Shown here piece after piece: positions 34,788 to 43,809 of a stretch of 43,809 nt of DNA. The stretch covers positions 1-43,809 of the forward strand of contig ML986799.1 of the NCBI GenBank assembly GCA_010094045.1, given 5' to 3'. Under the pieces are notes generated by a model. It saw only the letters and a list, made by a program, of their open reading frames with translations, ran no database searches and had not been told where the DNA came from. Position 1 is the stretch's first letter, and every line of letters starts with the position of its first letter. The position numbers and the translations under genes were made by a program. The stretch is from Lojkania enalia. Its lineage: Eukaryota > Ascomycota > Dothideomycetes > Pleosporales.

Positions 34788-36382
34788 GAAGCTTCGGGGG
34801 CTTTCATACATGGACAAGACTTCATTAGGAGGACTGAATGGTGCCTGAGGGTGTCGCACTTACAGTGGTGTTCTTTGAGAGCATCAAAATTCGTGATTGG
34901 TGGGATTCTGGCTTTGGTCGCTAGAAATATAAGTTACCCGGCCCTTAACCCGTACATAGAATACATCTTGTATTAGGCCGACCTTAATAATTTTATAGGC
35001 ATCTGTGACCTAACGTATCTCAAAACTTCCCAAATAACCCAACTGGTCTTTCGACAGTCGCGGCGAGGAGAAAGGCCATTCCTTAGGAGGAATATCCGCA
35101 CCCATGACTTGTTGCTAGTAAGGACTTGAAATGTATCTGTGCTCTAAGGCTTCCAGTGGAAATAGGTTTGCCTATTGGTTACACGGAGACGAAAGGGTGA
35201 GGTGCAAGAAGGGTCTTAGGCCTTGGCTCAGTGGACAGCTCCAATCCGAACCTTCGGGCCCTTCAATTATATAACTTAGTCTCCTCCGCATAGGCTGACT
35301 TTCTCAACTGTGGGATCTGTATCCATGCCTACCAGATGTTAAGCATTCCCTGCTGCCGGCTCTCTCGGCCGCACCGCCGCCACCTTCCGTCACCTCCAAA
35401 TCGCCGTTCCATCCAATTACAAGGCCCCCTCCAATAAGTATGGATTGTCTGCCGCTAACTCCGCCGGACCGTGATCTGCATAAATGCATCCTGTGATCCT
35501 GAACACCGGACGTTGCCACTAATACCTTCCAAACACCGAGTGACGTGTACCTGGAAGCTGCACCTTTTGACTGAGGGCCCTACGGGAAACTGATCTGGCC
35601 ACGCTTCGTTAAGGTCTTCCACGATGACTAGGGAATGGCCGGCTTTGTCCAACTCAAAGTCACAGTTGTTCCGGCATGCATGAATCTCCGCCGCCTAGTT
35701 CTACCATCAAATTCAGCCACCTCATCACCATCGATCCCGGCTCTTCCTTGAATCCATGCTTAATACACTCCAATTATCTCCTATGATGTCTACGCATGAA
35801 GTTGCCCCACTCCTATATGAATCCTAAGCCGTTCACAAGGTCATGGCAGCGCCATGTTTGCGAGTCGAATGTGATCGTTCCACTCACTGTCAGCATCCTG
35901 TTGGCACAGAGGCCGCGTCATATCCCCTCTCTTGCCAACTAACAAGCGTGGCATACTGTAATACCACGCCTCTCCGGCGGCTCGAGCTCATCTTCGGGTG
36001 CACTGGATATTGGCTCCTGTCTCAGCAGGTTGAGTAGTTCAATGCTCTAGAGGCTATATTCACATGAATATACCCTCATCCAACACATCCTAAATTCCAG
36101 GCTGATCCAATCCAGTCTCATTGTGCGTGGACCCAGGCCAGTTCGGCGGTGCGGGTGCGGAAATTGCACTCTCTGCTGAGGCTGTCACTCGGCTCGTCAC
36201 TGGAGATGTAGGCTGATTTCTGCCGCCCAGACATGGCTCGAATGCTACCCAGCGTGTCACTTATTGCAGTTTTTGCTGTACTATCGAACGTGGAGGGAAC
36301 AACCAGGACCTAGCCATATTCATCAATGATCTGGATAAACGTTGAGGGTGCATACGAAAATGTGAGGGAATAGGGCATGAAA
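34788..36382. other. Right part of gene island, no convincing gene
   Basis: Normal composition. A - strand frame at about 35694-35455 is open for 79 codons and reads IHACRNNCDFELDKAGHS and VHVTRCLEGISGNVRC, with four or more Cys. It has no upstream ATG in frame and may be an exon of a decayed gene. A + frame at 35843-36037 is not supported. No RNA gene is seen. Confidence 0.5.
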
Positions 36383-36524
36383 TGGTTGATTGTCTATTTT
36401 GTTGTATCTGTGTTCTCCTTGTCTATTCCCGCAGGCCGCTCTCTCTAGTATCTACAGGTGGTGACTGCCACACAAGCCATAATTACATAATATAACCAAA
36501 GCTCCTTCACTATTAACCGTCACA
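36383..36524 (-). repeat. Copia 3' LTR (142 bp), unmutated
   Basis: On the - strand it begins TGTGACGG directly after the polypurine tract and ends AATCAACCA, giving TG...CA ends. CA and TG are frequent, so this part escaped RIP although the same element is fully mutated 400-500 bp further in. No second copy in this window. Confidence 0.65.
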
Positions 36525-37176
36525 CACCCCCTCATCCAGTAGTCGCCTTGTGACGGAAGGATGAACTAATTAGTATTTCTCTCAATATTTTGAACTTTTG
36601 AGCGTACGTCTGTCAGATGTAGCTGTCTAACAAACTCTATATGCTTCTGACGAGGAAGCATCTTCGTCATACCGTCAGCGGGCATCTGATTAGTAGGTCT
36701 CCATTATACGTGTAGGTGATGCTGCTTAACTTCTTGGCGAATCCAGCTCTAGTAGGTATCGACGTGTTTAAGCTTAGTAATAAGCTTATCCTGCTCCTTT
36801 ATAACAATTCTCACTGTCTGCTGGTTGTCGCACCAGATAATAGGTGTCTAATTAAGCTTCATAGATAATCTATTAAATAGACGATACTATTCTTCTATTT
36901 CTAATCCTATAAGTAATAGAGCGAGTAGCTCTACCTCTGTTATTAATTTCATAACTATATACTATAGAGTTAATTTCTAGTTAATAGTTATGCCGAATAG
37001 CTAGAATATATATCCCTAAGAACTTTAACGCGTCTTAATATTATTAGTAAAAGCAGCATCTAATATTCTAAAGAATATTAGATTACAGTAGTCTTATAGC
37101 GTTATAAAGTATTTTTAGATTTCTCCTTTATCTACTACTTATACTTATAGGGCTCGATATTTCGTATTAACAATAT

Positions 37177-37447
37177 TATAACGATGCGAAGAAATCGTTC
37201 TATAAAAAGCTTTATATGCAACCTTATTCTAAAGCTTTTTACTTATCTTATCCTACCCCCAGCTCCGCCCCTTTTCCCATCTATATATAGTTATATACTC
37301 CCTTATAAGTAGCTTAGTAGTTCTTCTATATCCTTTCGTATAAGGCCTATAGGTGTTAATAGAATTCTTAGGTTCTTAAACCCTTATATACTCTTATATA
37401 CCTCTAAGTAGATTCGTACTGTATTTAAACCTATTATCTTACTTATA
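37177..37447 (+). repeat. Solo LTR of the Gypsy2 family inside Copia
   Basis: Reverse-complement match over the full 271 bp to the LTRs at 7110 and 14023, with transitions. No Gypsy2 interior adjoins it; Copia-like sequence lies on both sides, so it is a solo LTR left by recombination. The flanks (aatat, ctatt) do not show a clear target duplication. Confidence 0.8.
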
Positions 37448-37652
37448 CTATTATAAATATAGCTCTATAATTTTCGAATAGAGTTAAAGTATAGTTAATC
37501 TAGGTTAGTTAAATATAATATATAGATTACGTAAGCTTATATTAGATCTAGTTATATAAACTATATAAGAAAGACTAGATAGCTAACTAGTTTCTAGTAT
37601 ATCTTCGTCTGCGCTTAGTTTAGTTCTTTAGTTAACTACTCTAGATAGTTTA

Positions 37653-37912
37653 TATTACGGTAATACCGCGATACCTCTATACCTATACTACTTTTACTAT
37701 AATACCCAAACTAGCCGCTAGTAACAGCTATTAGTTACTAGCTAGAATATAATTAACTTATCGTAACTATAATAGAGGAAGGTTTTACTAACCTAGCTAG
37801 CCTATATAGTAGTATAGACCTAGCTTCTATAAAAACCTATATAATATAAATATTTCTATTCTTTATATAATATCTTAATATTTATATATAATATATAGTA
37901 ATAGAGTTAACT
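37653..37912 (+). repeat. Gypsy3 5' LTR (about 260 bp)
   Basis: Starts tattacggtaatacc, from TGTTACGG after RIP, and ends gagttaact. It matches 43550-43809 nearly base for base apart from transitions. Confidence 0.85.
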
Positions 37913-37969
37913 ATTTAAAGTACGAATAATTAACTATATATAAACGTCTATAATATTATATTATATTAT

Positions 37970-40900
37970 CTACTATTATATATTATAGACGAGAACGCGC
38001 TTATTAATATATTTAAAGAGATCTAAAGTAAACTAAACTCTTTATAGTAGAAGAATAAGATACTAGTAGAAGCCTTAATAACCTAAAAGAACTATTATAA
38101 GTTAGACCTTAAAGTAATATAAAGAGAATTTAGTAACTACTAAATAGCTACTCCTCTACTAGCTACTAGTATATTAATAGTAATAAAACTATTACCCGCC
38201 CTTAGCTCGATTTAGCCTATAACTCTAGCTTCTAAATAGATACTTATATTAACTTCTAATCCGCTTAAGACTATATATAATCTATATTTCCGTTCTAACC
38301 GCTTACTTAACCCTTTAATATTTTCTAGTAAACGTTTAGAGCTTTTATACTTTATTAGAAAACTCTACTATAAACTAGAAGAAAATGCTAACTAATACTT
38401 AACTAAATATATCTACCTTCTATATATCTATTCCCGTCTAGAATAAGATCTAGTAATATTAGTTAACCTATTAATAGATAAGGGTATTAACTCTATAGAC
38501 AGCTTAGTCGCCTTCTTAAAATCCACCTATAGCGACTAGAATAAGAAGACTATAATATAGAGTAAGCTAGAGACCTTAAAATAAAACTAAAGTAGGTTCC
38601 CTACTTACTTTACTAAATTCTAACACCTAATTGTAGATACTAAACTAAATAAAACTAGATAAATCGTATATCTCCGATATTCTCTCTCTAATAAGCTCCG
38701 CTGTACTATAATAGGTGTTATAATACCTAGCACCCTAAACAACTACGCTAATCTAATTTCCCTATATAATACTAACCTATATTATCTATCTAGTAACTAT
38801 TATAAACAACTAAAGTATTATACTACTTACTAGAAGGACCTAAACGCTATAGAACTTAATACTTCTAATTATACGCCTGTAAGCTCTAATAAATAAGAAA
38901 GGCGCCGTTATAAAGAACGCTATTATAAGTATAATACTAAGGGATATATTTCGCTAGAATGTAGCGCCCCTCTACTATTAATCTATTAAGGGTTTTAGAG
39001 CCCTACTATACCTTATAGGTCTTATTCTTAATCCTCTAACCGATTCTCTAACTAATTTTTAATACGCTTATTATCTTATAAATAAGGCTATTACTCTTAC
39101 TCCTAAACGCAGCTAGTTTTACTAACTAGAATATCGCTAAAAGGTCTATTCTAGAAGTAAGTTATCTTTTAAAACTATACTTATACCGAATCTCTATATA
39201 TTTATAAAACTAGCTTCTATAGAAATAGTTATAAAACTACTAGATCCTAGCTTCTTTCTTAATCTATTAAGATCTAGTCTAGTAAGATATTAATATTCTT
39301 ATTAATACTAGGACTACTAGTTATAGTTATATCTATAGAAACTTTATATATACTCTAAAATTCTAAAAGATATAACTCCTATATAATTTATACTTAGCTA
39401 GTTTTAATAGAAAAGTCTTCTATAAGGGGACTATCTCCTATTTAATTATTTTAACCCTCTAATATCTAAACTATTTAGAGATAGTATATTTCTATATAAT
39501 TATACTAGAAAAATACTAGCTAATTCTAAGATAGTTATAAATATATAAGCATTATATAAACCTAGACTATAAGAATAAATAGCTGGTCTTTACTACTAAC
39601 TAATACCTAACTCGATACTTATAATCTACTAGTATTACTATCTACTAATAAGCTATTTAAACGGTTATTAAAGACTATAAACTACCTAAACCTAATATAA
39701 AAGGAGATTCTAAAGTAACTAATTTATAACCTTTATATAGCCCGAAATCTAGATAGTACTATTTAAAACTCTACCTATTAAGCTATACTTAATATAATTA
39801 CTAGCTATTTAAAATACTATACTAGTTAAAAGAACTTAAAATTAAAACCGATCTAACTTTAAATAAAAATTATAGTTAAGAAGATCTATCTAAACCTAAA
39901 TATCTAAAGTCTATACTATAGCTAGATATATATTATATAGGTGCTATACTACTAGTCTAACTTTCTTAGTAATTTAATTATAAAATCTTCGCTATATTAA
40001 TAGCTAATATTAATAAAGCTCTAGCCCTAAAGATATATATTAACCCTATTACTAAAGTACCTAAAAAATACTATAACCTATTATCTATTTTCTTATATAA
40101 GAATATAGATAAGCTACTAGAATAATAATTATATAATTATAAGATTAAACTAGAGAATAGTAAGTAAGCTAGCTTCGGTCTACTCTATAGGATGTTCTAG
40201 AACGAGTTAAAGGTACTAAGGAAATACCTTAATAAGAACTTGTCTAAGAAATTTATTAGAGTAAGTTTATTACTAGTAGTTATGCTCGTAATCTTTATAA
40301 AGAAACTTAGAGGTAGTCTCTAATTCTACGTAAACTATAAAGCCCTAAATACTATTACTATTAAGAACTAATATCCGATTCTACTAATTTAAGAAATATT
40401 AACCTAATTTAGTAAGGCTAAGTACTATATAAAATTTAATATTATTACTACGTTTAATAAGCTAAAGATTATTAAAGGAGACGAATAGAAAACTACCTTT
40501 TATATACGCTATAGACTGTTTAAATATCTAGTAATATCTTTTAGCCTAGCTAATACTCTAAATATATTCTAGTACTTTATAAATAATATATTAAAACTAT
40601 ACCTTAATATATTCTATACTACCTATATTAATAATATTCTAATATTTAGTAAGAATCTAAAGGATTATAAATAGTATATTCAGCTAGTTCTTAAAGCCTT
40701 AAAAACGAATAGTCTATAGCTTAATATAGATAAGTATAAGTTCTACTAGTTAGAAATAACCTACTTAGAGTATATAATTATTATAGAAGAGATCTATATA
40801 GATTTAAAAAGGTAGAGATAATTGTTAACTAAGAATACTCTAAGAATATAAAAGATATTTAAGCTTTTATAGGCTTCGTAAACTTCTACTAATAATTTAT

Positions 40901-43200
40901 TAGCAACTTTTTATAGAAAGTCTCCCCCTTAGTAGCCCTAACTAAGAAGAATATTTAATTCGACTAGAATAATAGCTGTTAATATTCCTTCGACTACTTA
41001 AAAGATATCTTTATTTCTATACCAATTCTCTAATGCTTTAACTCTAAGCTACTAATAGTAGTAGAAGCTAACGTATCTAACTTTATAACAGCTAACGTGC
41101 TATCCTAAAGAGGTACTAATAGTAAACTAAGACCTGTTACCTACTTTTCTAAGTATATAAACCCTACTAAAAGTAACTATAAAATATATAATAAGAAGCT
41201 ACTTACGATTATTTAATATTTTAAATAATAGAAACCCGAATTAGAAGGCGTAGTATTTTCTATAAAAGTGCTAAGTAATTATAAGAATCTATAATATCTC
41301 GCAATAATAAAGTAGCTATACTATTAATAGGCTTATTAGTTAGAATATCTATTAAGGTTTAACTTTAGTATTATATACTAACCTGGAAAACTTAGAGAGA
41401 AGCCTAATACCTTAACTTAAAAGTTATAAAATAAGCCTATATAAGAAGAGGCCTATAAAAATTATTAATAGATATTACTTTATTCTAAACTATTCTAATA
41501 AATAGAAGTAGGCCGATTAATTATAGAGATTATTAATAAAGAATACCTAAATAATAATCTAATCTAAGATACTTTAAAGCTACTAAGAGAAGGAACCTAT
41601 TAATTTAAGCTCCTAATTTTAGCTAACTATAAAAAGTGTAATAACCAACTATACTACTAAGATTAACTTATAGTACTAGACTATAATAAGCTGAAGTTTA
41701 AGCTACTATAAACTATTTATAACTTACTATCTAGCGAACACCTTAGTTAAGGAAAAACCTTAGAACTACTCTAGCGCGAGTACTATTAGTTAAAGATATT
41801 TAACTTGGTATAATAATATATAGATTATTATTATATATACTAAAAAAGTAAGACTTTTAGAAAGAAGTATTATAGATTACTAAAACTATTATCTATACCT
41901 AAATAAAGGTTTTAAAATATCTCTATAGATTTTATAATCGATCTACTAGAATTAGAAGGTTATACGAATATTATAGTAGTAGTTAATAGGCTTAATAAGT
42001 ATAGACACCTAATATTATACGCAAGAATTAAAGCTTCTAATATTATCTAACTATTCTGTTGCTATATATAGGTTTATTATAAACTGCTATATATTATTAC
42101 GTCCGACTATAAGATATAGTTTATTTCTATCTTCTACTAAGAGCTCTATAGACAGCTATAAATTAATATATATATATTAACCAGCTTCTACCTAAAAATT
42201 AATAGCTAGATAGAAAATGCTAATATAGTAATAGAACAAGTTTTCTAAGCCTATACCAACTATAAATAAGATAACTAGGTTAAATAGCTGTTAACAGCGT
42301 AGTTTAAAGCGAATAATACAGTATCTAAATTAATAAAAGTCTCCCTATTTCTAGCCTACTTTTGTTATAGGGATTTTCGGCTAGTCTGCTAAGCTGTATT
42401 AGATATCGACGTACGATATCACGGTCGATATTACGCCGGATATCACGCTGGATATTAGCTGATATACCCCTTTTTCATGTACATAAATATGGCCCGCTAG
42501 CTATCTTCAATCAACCAGTTCAGCTCCTCATCTTCCTCCCTGAGATAAGATTCGCCTCTCACCACAACTTTAGCTAGTACCTTTAAATAGGCTTCGAGCC
42601 GCTTATAGAGATCTATTAACTACTAAAATAGTCTCTAATAGTCTAGAAAACTAATAGACTAGTTAATAAGATAAAGGATATTATAGAATATATTAGAGAA
42701 GAACTTACCTGGGTATAAGCGTTTTAATAAGAGTATATTAACCGCAAGCGCGTATTAGCCCCTAACTACTAGATTAGTAATCTAGTCTAGCTAAATGTTA
42801 GAAATATACGTATATAAAGACCGTTAAAAAAGTTTAACTAGAAGAATAAAGACTCTTATAAGATTATTACGAAGGTATTCTTATATACTTATAGATTAAA
42901 GCTACCCGAATCGGCTAAAATATATTCTATATTCTATATATTACTATTATAGCTAGTACTTAAGTTGTCTAACTACTTATCTAGTTAATAAGTATATAAC
43001 CCTAAACCTATTAAAATTAATAAAGAACTAGAATACTTTATTAAATAAATAGAAGGCCTTTACTATAACTAATAGAGACGCTGGTATAAATACCTAGTTA
43101 AGTAGACTAGCTATTATAACCTAGAATAGTACCCGGCTAGTAATTTTACTAAAATAACTACTATAGAAGATTACTACGCTAGAAACCTAAATAAATAAGA
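37970..43200 (+). pseudogene. Gypsy3 gag-pol relic with chromodomain
   Basis: Gag about 38.0-38.95 kb, ending in a zinc-knuckle relic (YKYNTKGYISLECS) near 38925-38970. Reverse transcriptase about 40.2-40.75 kb: NELKVLRKYLNKNLSKKFI, FIKKLRGSL.FYVNYKALN, and an active site reading YINNILIFS at 40624-40650 instead of Y-x-D-D. RNase H and integrase follow to about 42.36 kb. The solo LTR splits the integrase between a SLFLAYF run and a GFEPLIEI-like run. After it come VLAPNY.ISNLVWLNVRNI and a chromodomain-like RRWYKYLVK.TSYYNLE.YPASNF at about 43075-43145. Stops are numerous; the copy is dead. Confidence 0.8.
42363..42566 (+). repeat. Solo LTR (204 bp) with perfect 5-bp target duplication, little or no RIP
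   Basis: Starts TGTTATAGGG and ends CTCACCACA, giving TG...CA ends. It is flanked on both sides by acttt (42358-42362 and 42567-42571). A TATA-like cataaatatgg stands at about 42482, followed by a CT/CA-rich stretch, a promoter-like layout in the + direction. The first half carries four to five spaced gatat(c/t) units (about 42402-42466). CA and TG are common in its right half, in sharp contrast to the Gypsy3 DNA on both sides. Confidence 0.8.
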
Positions 43201-43549
43201 CCCGAATATAATATTATATCTAAATTCTTAATTAGGTACTAGAATCTAATCTAAGTATATTCTTAGATACTAGTAATAATACTACTACTAATCTCTAATA
43301 TAGTACTACTATATAAACCGAACTAACCTAATTTTTAATATAGTACTACTATTAACTACTAGTTATACTAATGTATATACAACCTAGCCTAATCTCTAGT
43401 ATAATACTACTATACGATAATAACTAATTATACTAATATACCTGTAATTTTAACTAATACTAGTATTAATAACTACTACTTAATTATAAATAACCTAAAT
43501 ATAATATAAAAACCTAACTTATAGAAGCTTATAATTAAAAGGGGGGTAC

Positions 43550-43809
43550 TATTATAGTAATACCGCGATACCTCTATACTTATACTATTCTTACTATAAT
43601 ACCCGAACCAGCTACTAGTAATAGCTGTTAGCTACTAGCTAGAATATAACTAACTTATTATAACTACGATAGAGGAAGATTTTACTAACCTAGCTAGCCT
43701 ATATAGTAGTATAGATCTAGCCTCTATAAAAACCTATATAATATAGATATTTCTATTCTTTATATAATATTTTAATATTTATATATAGTACGTAGTAATA
43801 GAGTTAACT
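43550..43809 (+). repeat. Gypsy3 3' LTR (about 260 bp, at the window edge)
   Basis: Preceded by the polypurine tract and matching the 5' LTR. The last terminal base or two may fall outside the window. Confidence 0.85.

Larger units (their letters stand above)
36383..37652 (-). mobile_element. Copia element, 3' part, interrupted by a solo LTR and truncated by Gypsy3
   Basis: On the - strand the end of a Copia polyprotein is readable. The RNase H part lies near 36845-36660 with PIIWCDNQQTVR, a KLKHVDTYW-like run, RPTNQMPADGMTKMLPRQKH and FVRQLHLTDVRS, then a stop. A purine tract gatgagggggtg (36525-36536) and a 142-bp LTR follow. Upstream, after the inserted solo LTR (37177-37447), a reverse-transcriptase-end segment continues at about 37640-37450 (YQKLVSYL, LDLI.AYVIYIL). 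At 37653 the element is cut by Gypsy3, so its 5' part is expected beyond the window. Confidence 0.75.
37653..43809 (+). mobile_element. Gypsy3: RIP-mutated chromovirus, runs to the window end
   Basis: LTRs of about 260 bp at 37653-37912 and 43550-43809; the window stops at or one or two bases before the end of the right LTR. A polypurine tract aaaaggggggtac precedes the 3' LTR. Gag-pol-chromodomain relics lie between on the + strand. A 204-bp LTR of another family is inserted at 42363. The element sits inside the Copia remnant. Confidence 0.85.

Noticed and set aside
35224..35270. tRNA-like stretch (ggctcagtggacagctcc, then a ccgaa/ttcgg hairpin)
   Set aside because: D-arm resemblance only; no anticodon arm or T-arm with a proper GTTCGA and no acceptor stem.
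1..43809. CRISPR arrays, bacterial operons or ribosomal RNA genes
   Set aside because: No regularly spaced identical repeats, no rRNA-like conserved segments, and introns and retroelements mark the DNA as fungal.

Overview
The window reads as nuclear DNA of a filamentous ascomycete (Pezizomycotina; I would guess a Sordariomycete, but the sequence does not prove it). Introns are 45-70 bp with GTATGT/GTGAGT-type donors, and the recognisable proteins belong to fungal-specific families. About 80% of the window is transposon DNA that shows repeat-induced point mutation (RIP). There CpA and TpG are almost absent, TpA is in large excess and CpG survives, so ATG, TGG, CAA and CAG codons are lost and reading frames end in TAA/TAG.

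Left block (1-27.55 kb). After 0.9 kb of unassigned RIP-degraded DNA comes a Ty3/Gypsy chromovirus (Gypsy1, + strand, 213-bp LTRs at 944 and 14955). A second chromovirus (Gypsy2, - strand, 271-bp LTRs at 7110 and 14023) sits nested inside it. Directly right of Gypsy1 is the relic of an aminoglycoside-phosphotransferase-like (APH) kinase gene (about 15.19-15.94 kb). Two head-to-tail Tad1-like LINEs on the - strand follow. The left one (16.07-21.79 kb) is heavily mutated and the right one (21.80-27.55 kb) much less so.

Gene island (27.55-36.38 kb). Base composition becomes normal at once. It holds a five-exon F-box-type gene (-, 28670-30891), a divergently transcribed gene for a DUF7924-like protein with a PD-(D/E)XK-type motif (+, 31435-33096), and a short two-exon gene for a second, unrelated-looking PD-(D/E)XK-type protein (+, 34193-34787). 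A small LINE RNase H fragment lies just behind the F-box gene. The rest shows no convincing gene.

Right block (36.38-43.81 kb). The 3' end of a Copia element (-, LTR 36383-36524) grades from unmutated to fully RIP-mutated. It is interrupted by a solo Gypsy2-family LTR and then by a third chromovirus (Gypsy3, +, 37653 to the window end), which itself carries a young solo LTR of another family with a perfect 5-bp target duplication. The picture is a small gene island walled in by RIP-silenced, nested, chromodomain-bearing retroelements. The two neighbouring nuclease-fold proteins are the most interesting unexplained content. All similarity calls are from recognition of motifs; no search was run.
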